NCBI GenBank assembly: GCA_963783045.1 | Contig: CAWAMD010000009.1 | Span: forward strand, 124,001-188,000 | Direction of reading: 5' to 3' | Origin: CAWAMD01 sp963783045 | GTDB lineage: Bacteria > Actinomycetota > Nitriliruptoria > Nitriliruptorales > Nitriliruptoraceae | DNA length: 64,000 nucleotides | Part shown: one piece after another, positions 7,662 to 16,745 of the stretch | Layout of the letters: each line of letters begins with the position of its first letter | Numbering within the stretch: position 1 is the stretch's first letter | Position numbers and translations under genes: made by a program | The notes under the pieces: generated by a model | Database searches by the model: none | What the model saw: the letters and a program-made list of their open reading frames with translations, nothing else | What the model was told of the DNA's origin: nothing

Positions 7662-8615
7662 GTGCCCAGCTGGCAGGCGAGGATCGCACGGCAGCTGTTC
7701 GTCGCGGCGCTGCGGCTGCGGGGCGAGATGCCGACGCTCGACGAGGACGCACCCCCGGAGCGGCTCGCGAAGCTCGCGCAGGCAGCCCGGGACGACTTCG
7801 AGCGGCTCGCGAAGTACACCCGGCTACCGGCCTCGACGACGGTCGAGACGGTCGCCGAGGGGCGCGTCAGCGGCGAATGGATCAACAGTCGCCGCGCCGA
7901 GCACGGCCGGGCCGTCATGCACGTGCACGGCGGCGGCTACGTGCTGGGATCGCCACGGACCCATCGGGGTCTGGCGAACGGGCTGTCGCTCGTCGCTCGG
8001 GCCCGGGTCTTCATGCCCGAGTACCGGCTCGCACCCGAGCACACGTACCCGGCGGCACTCGAGGACGTCCTGGCCGCGTACCGGTGGCTGCTCACCCAGC
8101 CGGGCGTGACACCGTCCCGCCTCGCCGTGTCCGGAGACTCGGCCGGGGGAGGCCTGGCGCTGTCCCTGCTGGTGGCGCTGCGTGAGGCCGGCGACCCGCT
8201 GCCGGCGTGCTACGTCGGCTTCTCTCCCTGGACCGACCTGTCCGCGACCGGGCCGAGCGTGCACGAGCTCGACGCGGCCGATCCCTGGCTCAGCTCGCAC
8301 CTGCTGCTGCCGGTCGGACGCAGCTACGCGGGGGATGCCGGTGTCCACGACCCGGGCGTCTCGCCGCTGTTCGCCGACCTGAAGGGCCTGCCGCCGATGC
8401 TCGTGCACGCCGGCAGCGACGAGATCCTGCTCGACGACACCCGCCGGCTGGTGCACCGCGCGCGGGAGGCCGGCGTCGACGCCTCCTACGGGGTCTTCCA
8501 CGGCCTGTGGCACGTGTTCCAGGCCTTCCCCGGGCTGCCCGAGTCCAAGGCGGCCATGCGCGAGATCGGCGGCTTCATCCGTCGTCACACGGACCGCTCG
8601 GTCGCGCGCGCCTGA
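7662..8615 (+). CDS. alpha/beta hydrolase (HSL-type esterase)
   Basis: This 317-residue protein belongs to the hormone-sensitive-lipase-like alpha/beta hydrolases, which are carboxylesterases or lipases. The oxyanion-hole motif HVHGGGYVLGS is near residue 88, the nucleophile elbow GDSAGGGLAL near 160, the acid residue in AGSDEILLDD near 255, and the catalytic His in FHGLWHVF near 286. Its N-terminal cap helix resembles esterases acting on short acyl esters. No signal peptide is seen, so it is probably cytoplasmic. The start is GTG at 7662 after GAGGAGGACG. It follows ilvE by 68 bases. Its physiological substrate is unknown. Confidence 0.87.
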   Translation: MPSWQARIARQLFVAALRLRGEMPTLDEDAPPERLAKLAQAARDDFERLAKYTRLPASTTVETVAEGRVSGEWINSRRAEHGRAVMHVHGGGYVLGSPRTHRGLANGLSLVARARVFMPEYRLAPEHTYPAALEDVLAAYRWLLTQPGVTPSRLAVSGDSAGGGLALSLLVALREAGDPLPACYVGFSPWTDLSATGPSVHELDAADPWLSSHLLLPVGRSYAGDAGVHDPGVSPLFADLKGLPPMLVHAGSDEILLDDTRRLVHRAREAGVDASYGVFHGLWHVFQAFPGLPESKAAMREIGGFIRRHTDRSVARA

Positions 8616-8692
8616 CGGCTCACGCACTAGCGTGGAGGAAAGCGATGCAGGAGACGCCGGTGCAGCCGCGAGACGCAGACAGGAGCCTCAAC

Positions 8693-8914
8693 GTGAGCAA
8701 CGTGTACAAGAAGATCGAGCTCGTCGGTTCGAGCCGCGAAGGCGTGGACGACGCCATCCGCAGCGCCATCGAGAAGGCCAGCACCTCGATGCGGAACCTG
8801 GACTGGTTCGAGGTCAAGGAGATCCGTGGCTGGATCAAGGACGGGCAGCCGCAGCACACGCAGGTCACGTTGCAGGTCGGCTTCCGGCTCGAGGAAGACC
8901 CCGAGGACGCCTGA
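8693..8914 (+). CDS. dodecin family flavin-binding protein
   Basis: The 73-residue product matches dodecins, small proteins that assemble as dodecamers and bind flavins or CoA, probably for storage or protection. The pattern NVYKKIELVGSS, the single helix (VDDAIRSAIEKAS) and the sheet with NLDWFEVKEIRGWI cover the whole fold; the Trp of the flavin site is present. I chose the GTG at 8693 because AGGAG lies seven bases upstream and dodecins start right before the first strand. An ATG at 8645 would add 16 unsupported residues. It appears monocistronic, and no flavin biosynthesis gene is nearby. Confidence 0.9.
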   Translation: MSNVYKKIELVGSSREGVDDAIRSAIEKASTSMRNLDWFEVKEIRGWIKDGQPQHTQVTLQVGFRLEEDPEDA

Positions 8915-8958
8915 GCATGTGCGCGCAGCGTCCTGCGAGCGCCCCACGCGCAGTGGTC

Positions 8959-8983
8959 GATGGTGAGCGGATACTCACGCATC
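8959..8983 (+). terminator. hairpin downstream of dodecin
   Basis: GATGGTGAG (8959-8967) and CTCACGCATC (8974-8983) pair with one bulge around a 6-base loop. It lies 45 bases after the dodecin stop. There is no T-run, so termination is only a suggestion. The rest of 8915-9224 has no gene; it holds this hairpin and the candidate promoter of the glycan operon. Confidence 0.35.
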
Positions 8984-9146
8984 GTAGTTCAGTGAGCGGC
9001 CCCGCGGCTGCGAATTCGGTCGTACCGGGCGTTTCGCCGCCCATGGGCTGACTCCATCGAGCCAGATTCAACCGCGGAGGGTCACGCTGCGACGATGCCG
9101 GCGCGGCTAGCACACCCCGCGGGCCACGGACAATCGGCCCCCTTCG

Positions 9147-9176
9147 TTTGACCGGTGGCCAAACCTGCCGAACTCT
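9147..9176 (+). promoter_or_regulatory. candidate promoter and operator of the glycan operon
   Basis: TTGACC at 9148-9153 is a good -35, and AACTCT (9171-9176) is a poor -10 at 17-bp spacing. The -35 is embedded in an imperfect dyad (TTTGACC ... GGCCAAA, 9147-9163), so a repressor could bind over it. The operon's first GTG is at 9225. Confidence 0.35.
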
Positions 9177-9224
9177 ACCCCTGAGACTGTCGAGCGCGAT
9201 CACGGGGGTGAAGGATGGAGGGCG

Positions 9225-11690
9225 GTGGGCGATAGCCACCCCGACGGCACGGTCGTCTCCGAGACGCCCCTGCCTGGTACGAGGTTTCCGACCGGTCCGT
9301 CGACGCGGGCACGCGTCCGCGCGGACGGCAAGCATCTCGCCCGAGCGGGTGTCCCGTTCCGGGTCCGGGGGGTGACCTACGGCAGCTTCCTGCCCCGTCC
9401 GGACGGAAGCGCTTTCCCGGCGCCCGCGCGGGTGGAGCGGGATCTTCAGCTGATGGCGGCGGCCGGCTGCAACACCCTGCGCGTCTACACCGTCCCCCCG
9501 CCCGACCTGCTCGACGTGGCCGACGCGCTCGGCCTCCAGGTCATCGTCGGCCTCGACTACGACGACTGGCGCATGGCGACCGGCGTGGGGCGCCGGGTGA
9601 ATACAGCCGTCCTCGACGCGGGCCGGCGTTCGCTCGACCTGGCGATGGAGCGATGTCGCGAGCGGAGCAGCGTGCTCGCCGTCGCCGTCGGCAACGAGGT
9701 CCCCGCGGACGTCGTCCGGCTCCACGGGCGGGGAGCGGTCGAGGACGTGCTGTCCCGTCTCGTCGAGGACGTCCACCACGCCGACCCGTCGATGCTGGTC
9801 ACCTACGGCAACTACCCGACGACCGAGTTCCTGCAGCCGCACGGGCAGGACCTGTGGTCCTTCAACGTGTTCCTCGAGGACGCCGACAAGCTGCAGGCAT
9901 ACCTGCGTCGCCTGCAGGTCGTGGCGGGGGACCGGCCGGTGCTGCTCTCCGAGGTGGGGCTGGCGGCCGAGGTCCACGGCGAGGGCGCGCAGGCGCGGCT
10001 GCTGGAGGAGCAGCTGCGCGTCGTCGACGAGGTCGGGCTCGCCGGTGCCACGGTGTTCTCGTGGACCGACGAGTGGGGCGTGGCCGGCGAGTCGGTCGAG
10101 GGCTGGGGCTTCGGGATCACCGACGCGGAGCGGCGTCCGAAGGCGGGGCTCGAGGTCGTGTCGGCGTGGGCCCGGCGTCCCCTGTCGGGGCTGCGCGAGC
10201 GGTGGCCGCGGGTCAGCGTCGTCGTCTGCGCCTACGACGAGGAGCGCACGATCGGGGAGTGCCTGGCGTCGCTGGAGGCCTGTGACTACCCCGACCTCGA
10301 GGTGCTCATGTGCGACGACGGGTCGAGGGACGCGACCCTCGCGATCGCACGCCGGTTCCCGTTCCGGGTGCTCGAGCTGCCGCACGGGGGTCTGTCGGCG
10401 GCCCGGAACGCCGGACTGGCGGCGGCGACGGGCGAGATCGTCGCCTATCTCGACGCCGACGCGTACTGCCACCCGTCCTGGCCCTACCACCTCGCCCTGT
10501 CGCTGGAGGATCCCGCCATCGACGCGACCGGTGGGCCGAACCTGCCGGTGCCGGTCGCCGGGCTCGCGGAGCGGGCGGTCGCGGCCAGCCCCGGGGCGCC
10601 GCTCGAGGTGCTCGTCTCCCACGACCGCGCCGAGCACGTGCCCGGCTGCAACATGGCGTTCCGTCGCTCGGCGCTCGTCGGGATCGGCGGCTTCGACGTC
10701 GCCTACACCGCGGCCGGCGACGACGTGGACGTGTGCTGGAAGCTGCTCGACCGCGGACGTGGTATCGGCTTCGCGCCGGCGGCGCAGATCCGCCACCACC
10801 GGCGCAGCACCGTCCGGGGCTACCTGAAGCAGCAGCGCGGCTACGGGCGGGCCGAGAAGATGCTCTCCGGGCCGCACCGGCACCGCTTCAACCGGCTCGG
10901 GCAGGCGCGCTGGGGCGGCGTGATCTACGGCGGGGCGCTGCAGCGGCTGCTGCGGCCTGTCGTCTACCACGGGGCCATGGGGTCGGCGCCCTACCAGGGC
11001 GTCGTCCGGCACCGCGGCGAGCTCACGTTCGCGTGGGTCGGGGCGCTGCTGCCGGTGGCGGCGCCGCTGCTCGTCCTCGGTGCGCTGCTGGGGCTGTTCC
11101 CGGCGGCGCGCGTCGCCGGGCTCGCGCTTGCGGCAGCGGCCCTGCTCCTGCCGGTGCTGTACGGGGTGATGGTGGCTGCCGCCGTGGTCCCCGACCGCGG
11201 TGAGCCGCGGCCGCTCGCGTTCCGGGCGCTGGTCGCCTGGATGCACGTCGCGCAGCCGTTCGTGCGGACCTGGACCCGGCTGCGCACCGAGCCGCTGCCG
11301 CGGCGGATGGAGGCGCCGTCGGGGTGGACGGGTGAGCGGTTCGACTGGCTGCGGCGTCTGCAGCGGACGATGGAGGCGGCGGGCTGCCACGTCCGCGCCG
11401 GCGGGCCGCACGACGCGTGGGACCTCGAGGCGTCCGTGGGGCCGCTGCTGCGTGCCCGGGTCGCGACCGCCGTGACCTGGGCCTGGGTCCCGCACCACCG
11501 GGTGTCGTGGCGTTCGAGCCCGCTCGCGATGGTCGGGGCGCTGGCCGCGCTGGGCGCCGGCGCGTTCTCGGCGTCGGCAGCGATCGCGACGGTGACGCTG
11601 CTGGCGGTCGCGTCCGCGGCGGAGCTGGTCATCGTGGGCCGCCGGGTTCGTCGGGCGCTCGACGTGACCACCGACGGGGCGCGGACGTGA
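9225..11690 (+). CDS. fused glycoside hydrolase (TIM-barrel) and GT2 glycosyltransferase with membrane segments
   Basis: An 821-residue two-enzyme fusion. Residues about 40-320 form a retaining glycosidase barrel of the GH2/GH5-like clan: RVRGVTYGSFLP, the acid/base pair GNE (Glu158) and the nucleophile in LLSEVGLAAE (Glu243). From about residue 328 a family 2 glycosyltransferase begins (RVSVVVCAYDEERTI), with DDGS near 364, a DADAYC metal motif near 413 and GDDVDVCWKLL near 505. Hydrophobic helices at about 600-655 and 765-805 anchor the C-terminus in the membrane. It probably builds and edits a surface glycan or glycolipid. It opens an eight-gene operon and overlaps the next gene by four bases. 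The GTG at 9225 follows GGAGGGCGG. Confidence 0.85.
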   Translation: MGDSHPDGTVVSETPLPGTRFPTGPSTRARVRADGKHLARAGVPFRVRGVTYGSFLPRPDGSAFPAPARVERDLQLMAAAGCNTLRVYTVPPPDLLDVADALGLQVIVGLDYDDWRMATGVGRRVNTAVLDAGRRSLDLAMERCRERSSVLAVAVGNEVPADVVRLHGRGAVEDVLSRLVEDVHHADPSMLVTYGNYPTTEFLQPHGQDLWSFNVFLEDADKLQAYLRRLQVVAGDRPVLLSEVGLAAEVHGEGAQARLLEEQLRVVDEVGLAGATVFSWTDEWGVAGESVEGWGFGITDAERRPKAGLEVVSAWARRPLSGLRERWPRVSVVVCAYDEERTIGECLASLEACDYPDLEVLMCDDGSRDATLAIARRFPFRVLELPHGGLSAARNAGLAAATGEIVAYLDADAYCHPSWPYHLALSLEDPAIDATGGPNLPVPVAGLAERAVAASPGAPLEVLVSHDRAEHVPGCNMAFRRSALVGIGGFDVAYTAAGDDVDVCWKLLDRGRGIGFAPAAQIRHHRRSTVRGYLKQQRGYGRAEKMLSGPHRHRFNRLGQARWGGVIYGGALQRLLRPVVYHGAMGSAPYQGVVRHRGELTFAWVGALLPVAAPLLVLGALLGLFPAARVAGLALAAAALLLPVLYGVMVAAAVVPDRGEPRPLAFRALVAWMHVAQPFVRTWTRLRTEPLPRRMEAPSGWTGERFDWLRRLQRTMEAAGCHVRAGGPHDAWDLEASVGPLLRARVATAVTWAWVPHHRVSWRSSPLAMVGALAALGAGAFSASAAIATVTLLAVASAAELVIVGRRVRRALDVTTDGART

Positions 11691-14494
11691 CGAGACGACG
11701 GGGCGGTGCCGCCGCAGCAGAGGCGGACGCTGGCGCGGTCGGTCGGACCTACACCGACGGGGAGCTCGTCCGCCGGCTCCTCCAGCAGGCGAGGCCCCAG
11801 CGGTGGTGGCTGCTCCTCCTCCTGCTGCTCGATCTCGTCTCGGCGCCGCTGTACCTGCTGAGCCCGCTGCCGCTGAAGCTGGCGATCGACAGCGTGATCG
11901 GGCACCAGCCGCTGCCGGGCTTCCTCATGGCCGTCATGCCGGCTGGCGCGTCGGACTCGACCGCCATGCAGGTCCTGGCGATCGCAGCGCTCCAGGTGCT
12001 GATCGTGCTGCTCCTCCAGGTGCAGACGATCGCGTCGCTCGTGGTGCAGAAGCGCACCGGCGAGCAGATGACGATCGGGCTCCGCGCCCGGCTGTTCCGG
12101 CACATCCAGCGGCTGTCGTTCTCCTTCCTCGACAACCGCGGGACCGCGGACTCGATCTACCGCGTCCAGTACGACACGCCGGCCATCGAGTGGCTGACGA
12201 GCTACGGGTTGATCCCGCTCGCGGGGGCCGTCGTCACGCTGATCTCGATGATGTACGTGACCGCTCGGATCGATGTGCGCATCGCCCTCGTGGTCGCAGC
12301 CGTCGCCCCGGCGATCCTGGTGCTCATGCGGGGCTACAAGAGCCGGATGCGCGGGCGGTACCGGGAGGCCAAGGAGCTGGAGAGCTCCGCACTCCACGTC
12401 GTCCAGGAGACCCTCGGCGCGTTCCGCGTGGTGAAGGTCTTCGGACGCGAGCAGGAGCACAGCACCCGCTTCGAGCAACAGTCGCAGGCGAGCATGCGTG
12501 CCCAGGTCTGGCTGGCCGCGGCCGAGGGCGTCTACGGCATGAGCGTCCAGATGGTCACCGGGGTGGGGACCGCCGTGGTGCTCTACCTCGGCACGACCAG
12601 CGTCCTCAGCGGAACGCTGAGCGTGGGTGATCTCACCCTGATCATGGCGTACCTGGCGCGCCTCTTCGCGCCGCTGCAGACGATCAGCAAGATCTCCGCG
12701 AGCCTGCAGGGCTACCTCGCGAGCGCGCAGCGGGTCTTCGAGGTCCTCGACGAGCTGCCAGACGTTGCTGACCGTCCCGGCGCCCGTCGGGTCGATCGGG
12801 TCGACGGGCGTATCGACGCGCGCGGCCTCGGCTTCGCCTACCACGGTGAGGACCGGGTGCTCAGCGACGTGTCGCTGGCGATCCGCCCAGGGGCGCGCGT
12901 CGGCATCTTCGGACCGACCGGTGCGGGGAAGACCACGCTGCTCAGCCTGCTCATGCGCGTCTACGACCCGACGGAGGGCGAGGTGCTCCTCGACGGCGAC
13001 GACGTGCGCGACCTCAAGCTCGCCGACCTGCGCGAGCAGTTCGCCGTCGTGCTGCAGGACTCCGTCCTGTTCTCGGCGTCGGTCGCCGAGAACATCGCGT
13101 ACGGGCGCCCGGGCGCAACGCAGGCCGAGGTCGAGGCCGCGGCCAGGGCCGCCGGGGCCCACGCATTCATCACGGCACTGCCGGACGCCTACGACACGCT
13201 CGTCGGTGAGCGTGGGATGCGGATGTCGGGCGGCGAGCGTCAGCGGATCGCCCTCGCCCGCGCCTTCCTCAAGGACACCCCCATCCTCGTGCTCGACGAG
13301 CCGACGAGCTCCGTGGACGTGAAGACCGAGGCGGCCATCATGGAGGCCATGGGGAGGCTCATGGAGGGGCGCACCACGTTCATGATCGCCCACCGGCTCT
13401 CCACGCTCGACGTGTGTGACACCTTCGTGCACGTCGAGGACGGGACCGCGCTCCAGGTCGACCGCTCAGCCGTGGGTTCCCTCTCGTTGGAGAGCGCGCT
13501 CGTCGGCGGGGGACACGAGACACACGGTGCCGAAGGCTCGCCCGGTGCCGCAGGTCTTTCCCGGGTGAGCCCGAGCTCGCCGGGCAGCACGGGGCATGCG
13601 GACGTCTTCGTGTCGAGCGTCGGGGAGGCGATCGAACGTGTCACCGGCCAGCGGGCCGGCTTCGTCGACCGTCGGCCCGACCCCTACGACACGCCAGGGC
13701 GAACGGAGCTGCTCGACTGGCAGGTGGGAGACGAGCAGTGGCAGGTCCGCGCGGTCTTCCACGCCGACGATCGCGGGCGTGGCGGCGAGCCGTATGCAGC
13801 GCATGTGCTTCGGCGGGTCGTGTCCGCCGGCAGACTGCCCGCCCTCACCTATCTCGACACGCTGACCGTTCCCGGCGGTGCCTGGGTGCTGGCGCGCCAG
13901 CCCGCAGATGCCTGGCGGCTCAGCGAGCTGGCCACGGTCGAAGCCATGGAGTCCGCCACCCGCTGGCTCGCCACCTTCCACCGGTTGCACGAGTTCACGC
14001 TGGCGCGGGACATGCCGGACCTGCGTCGGTTCCGCCTCGATGACTACGTGGGCTGGGCCCGCCGTGCCGAGTCTGCGGCAGCAGCATCCGACACCGGGTG
14101 GTTGGCGGGGGTCTGCCGCCGGTTCGCGGAGACCGCCGATTTCCTGCTGGAGCCGCCCCTGACCGCCATCCTGGACAACGCGTATCCGGGCAATCTTCTC
14201 GTTGCCGAGGGGCGCGTCTATCCCGTCGATCTCGGCGACGCGGCTGTCGGGGCCGGGGAGCTGGACCTCGGCGAGCTGCTGGACGGCTGGCCGACGGAGG
14301 TGGTCGAGCGGTGCCGCCGGCTGTACCGGCGGGTGCGCTGGCCCGACGGGCCGGCCGAGCTGCACGAGGTACGGCTCGATCTTGCCCGGGCCGCCCTGCA
14401 CCTGCGGTGGCTGGGGAATGGGACGAGCCGCACGGAGGCGTCCTGGCGCCTCGAAGACCTGCACGCCGTCGCCGGACGGATCGGGCTGCGATGA
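11687..14494 (+). CDS. ABC exporter fused to an APH-like kinase domain
   Basis: A 935-residue protein. Residues about 25-600 are a complete half-size ABC exporter of the lipid A/multidrug type. It has six predicted membrane helices starting with WWLLLLLLLDLVSAPLYLL, Walker A GPTGAGKTT near 409, the signature MSGGERQRIAL near 511, Walker B ILVLDEPTSS and the switch His in MIAHRLS. After a Gly/Ser-rich linker, residues about 640-935 resemble aminoglycoside phosphotransferase/choline-kinase-like domains (HRLHEF; PGNLLVAEGRVYPVDLGDA). The usual HGD catalytic triplet reads LDN, so kinase activity is doubtful. It probably exports the glycan or glycolipid made by its neighbours. The GTG start at 11687 overlaps the previous stop. 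Confidence 0.85.
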   Translation: MTRRRGGAAAAEADAGAVGRTYTDGELVRRLLQQARPQRWWLLLLLLLDLVSAPLYLLSPLPLKLAIDSVIGHQPLPGFLMAVMPAGASDSTAMQVLAIAALQVLIVLLLQVQTIASLVVQKRTGEQMTIGLRARLFRHIQRLSFSFLDNRGTADSIYRVQYDTPAIEWLTSYGLIPLAGAVVTLISMMYVTARIDVRIALVVAAVAPAILVLMRGYKSRMRGRYREAKELESSALHVVQETLGAFRVVKVFGREQEHSTRFEQQSQASMRAQVWLAAAEGVYGMSVQMVTGVGTAVVLYLGTTSVLSGTLSVGDLTLIMAYLARLFAPLQTISKISASLQGYLASAQRVFEVLDELPDVADRPGARRVDRVDGRIDARGLGFAYHGEDRVLSDVSLAIRPGARVGIFGPTGAGKTTLLSLLMRVYDPTEGEVLLDGDDVRDLKLADLREQFAVVLQDSVLFSASVAENIAYGRPGATQAEVEAAARAAGAHAFITALPDAYDTLVGERGMRMSGGERQRIALARAFLKDTPILVLDEPTSSVDVKTEAAIMEAMGRLMEGRTTFMIAHRLSTLDVCDTFVHVEDGTALQVDRSAVGSLSLESALVGGGHETHGAEGSPGAAGLSRVSPSSPGSTGHADVFVSSVGEAIERVTGQRAGFVDRRPDPYDTPGRTELLDWQVGDEQWQVRAVFHADDRGRGGEPYAAHVLRRVVSAGRLPALTYLDTLTVPGGAWVLARQPADAWRLSELATVEAMESATRWLATFHRLHEFTLARDMPDLRRFRLDDYVGWARRAESAAAASDTGWLAGVCRRFAETADFLLEPPLTAILDNAYPGNLLVAEGRVYPVDLGDAAVGAGELDLGELLDGWPTEVVERCRRLYRRVRWPDGPAELHEVRLDLARAALHLRWLGNGTSRTEASWRLEDLHAVAGRIGLR

Positions 14495-15693
14495 GTCGAG
14501 CGATGACGATCGCCCTCGTCTCGGCTGCGTACCCGCCGGAGACCGCCAACGGGGGAACGTCCACGCAAGCGCACGCCAAGGCGCACGGTCTCGCCGAGCT
14601 CGGCCACCACGTCCACGTCGTCTCGAGGAGCACGGACGGGAAGCGACGGACGACGCAGGACGGTCCGGTGACCGTCCACCGGGTGCCCGGGGCCGACCCG
14701 CGGCTGACCGTTGCCACCGAGATCGCCCGGTGGGTCACCGACAGCGTGGAGGTCGCGGCGGGGATCGAGCGGCTGCACGGCGAGGTGGCCCTCGACATCG
14801 TCGACCTCGCCGAGTGGGCATCGGAGGGGTTCGTCCACCTGCTCAACCGCGCGGACTGGCAGAGCATCCCCACGGTCGTCCAGCTCCACGGCCCCCTGGC
14901 GATGCTGACGGAGACCATCGGCTGGCCGGAGCCGGGAAGCCCCCTCGAGCGCGTCGGTCGCGTGATGGAAGGGGAGTGCCTTCGTCTTGCCGATGCCGTG
15001 TATGCGTCGAGCCGGCTCTCGGCGCAGTGGTGCGCCAAGGCCTACGGCCTACCGCTCGACGACGTTCCTGTCTGGCATTGCGGCGTCGACACGGCGCGCT
15101 TCCATCCCGAGGCGGCTCCGCGTGATCCCGGGCCGATGGTCGTCTTCGTGGGGCGTCTTGCCCCGAGCAAGGGGATCGACGACCTGCTCGAGGCGGCCCT
15201 GGCGTTGGCGCGACGGCATCCGCGACTCCGGCTGCGCCTCATCGGTGGTGGGGAGCCAGGCTATGTCCAGTCACTCCACGAGCGGGCGGGGGCGGCGGGC
15301 CACCCGGCGTTGGTCGAGACGCCGGGGCCCGTCGCGAACGAGGAGTTGCCTGCCCAGCTCGCCGCGGCCACCGTCTTCGCGGCGCCCTCCTGGTTCGAGG
15401 GCGGCCCGGGGCTGGTCTATCTCGAGGCCATGGCGTGTGGCCTGCCGGTCGTCGCCTCGGATGGCAGTGGCGCCTCCGAGGTCGTCACCCACGGCCAGAC
15501 GGGCCTCCTCGTCGCTCCTCACGACGTGGCCGCGCTCGTCGCCGAGGTCGATCGGCTGCTGACGGACGACGCCGAGGCCACGAGACTCGGCACGGCGGCG
15601 CGCGCTGCGGTGGTCGCACATCACGACCGGCAGCATCGGATGCCATGGCTCGAAGGGTTCTACACCGACGTGGTCGACCGGTTCCGGACATGA
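14491..15693 (+). CDS. GT4 family glycosyltransferase
   Basis: A 400-residue GT-B-fold transferase of family GT4, retaining, using a nucleotide sugar donor. The N-terminal domain opens with IALVSAAYPPETANGG, the glycine-rich loop typical of GT4. The C-terminal domain starts near residue 210 (PMVVFVGRLAPSKGIDDLL) and has the EX7E donor motif in FEGGPGLVYLEAMACG. The acceptor is unknown; given the neighbours it probably elongates an exported glycan. The ATG at 14491 overlaps the preceding stop (ATGA), indicating translational coupling. No membrane helix is evident, so it would act at the cytoplasmic face. Confidence 0.9.
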   Translation: MSRAMTIALVSAAYPPETANGGTSTQAHAKAHGLAELGHHVHVVSRSTDGKRRTTQDGPVTVHRVPGADPRLTVATEIARWVTDSVEVAAGIERLHGEVALDIVDLAEWASEGFVHLLNRADWQSIPTVVQLHGPLAMLTETIGWPEPGSPLERVGRVMEGECLRLADAVYASSRLSAQWCAKAYGLPLDDVPVWHCGVDTARFHPEAAPRDPGPMVVFVGRLAPSKGIDDLLEAALALARRHPRLRLRLIGGGEPGYVQSLHERAGAAGHPALVETPGPVANEELPAQLAAATVFAAPSWFEGGPGLVYLEAMACGLPVVASDGSGASEVVTHGQTGLLVAPHDVAALVAEVDRLLTDDAEATRLGTAARAAVVAHHDRQHRMPWLEGFYTDVVDRFRT

Positions 15694-16745
15694 CGGTGAC
15701 CACGCGGCAGGACCTTCGTGCCCGAGTCGTACGGTCGTTCGACGATCCGAGCCTCGACCGGTCGCTGTGGACCCGGCTGCTGGCGACCGGTCCGTCCGAC
15801 GTGGTCTTCCTCACGTGGGAATGGCAGCGGGCCTGGTGGAACTCGTTCGGACGGGGCGAGCTGCTCCTCACCGTGGTCGAGCGCGACGGCCGGCCGGTCG
15901 CAATCGCCCCGTGGTTCGCCGATGGCGGCATGCTGTTCCTCGTCGGCTCGGGTGGCTCCGACCAGCTCGACCTCATCGGGGACGTGCAGGATCCCGCCGT
16001 CGTCGCGACGGCCATCGAGGCGGCATCGCGCGAGGTCGCCGGCTTCGTCGGCGTCCGCCTCTACCACGTGCCGGACACGTCGCCGACGCTCTCCACGATC
16101 CCACGAGCCGCGCGGCACCTCGGGCTGGTCGCCGTCGACGAAGGAGGGATCGCTGCGCCGCTGCTGCGGCTCGACTCCGATGGGCACGCGGGGCGCGAGG
16201 CAGCCGACCGCACGAGCCTTCGACGCCATGCGCGCTGGTTCGAGCGGGAGGGTGATTGCCGGATCCGGCACCTCACCACGGCCGAGGAGATCGAGCCGTA
16301 CCTCGACCGTTTCTTCGATCAGCACGTGCGTCGCTGGGAACAGACCGAGGCGCCCAGTCTGTTCCTCGACGGGCAGCAGCGCCGTTTCTACCGCCGCCTG
16401 GTGGTGGCGGGCAGCGCAGCGCGATGGCTTCGTTTCACCGTGGTCGAGTGGAACGACGAGATGGTCGCCGCGCACCTCGGCACTCACTACGCGGGGCGGT
16501 ACCTCTGGTACAAGCCGACCTTCGAGGTGAGGCTGGCACGCCGTTCACCAGGAGAGGTGCTGCTCCGCAGCCTGTTCCTCGCCGCGGTCGACGAAGGCGC
16601 CTCGGTGTTCGACTTCGGGATTGGCGACGAGGCGTTCAAGCACCGGTTCGCCTCGGACGTGGCGCACGTCAGCACGGTCGGGCTCTACCCGCCGGAGGTG
16701 GTCAACACTCGAGAAGGAGCCCGTCGTGGCCTACCTGCTTCCTGA
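15690..16745 (+). CDS. GNAT-fold acyltransferase of the Acetyltransf_6/CelD-BioF2 type
   Basis: A 351-residue protein with two GNAT-like halves, resembling the Acetyltransf_6 (BioF2-like, formerly CelD) family seen in exopolysaccharide clusters and related to FemX aminoacyl transferases. Recognisable parts are FLTWEWQRAWWNSFGRG near residue 40, the central RHARWFEREGDCRIRHL, and the acyl-CoA-binding core WYKPTFEVRLARRSPGEVLL followed by VFDFGIGDEAFKHRFAS. It may acylate a sugar or lipid intermediate. The ATG at 15690 overlaps the GT4 stop. Its own 3' end overlaps the next gene's start by 20 bases, which supports one transcript. Confidence 0.8.
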   Translation: MTVTTRQDLRARVVRSFDDPSLDRSLWTRLLATGPSDVVFLTWEWQRAWWNSFGRGELLLTVVERDGRPVAIAPWFADGGMLFLVGSGGSDQLDLIGDVQDPAVVATAIEAASREVAGFVGVRLYHVPDTSPTLSTIPRAARHLGLVAVDEGGIAAPLLRLDSDGHAGREAADRTSLRRHARWFEREGDCRIRHLTTAEEIEPYLDRFFDQHVRRWEQTEAPSLFLDGQQRRFYRRLVVAGSAARWLRFTVVEWNDEMVAAHLGTHYAGRYLWYKPTFEVRLARRSPGEVLLRSLFLAAVDEGASVFDFGIGDEAFKHRFASDVAHVSTVGLYPPEVVNTREGARRGLPAS

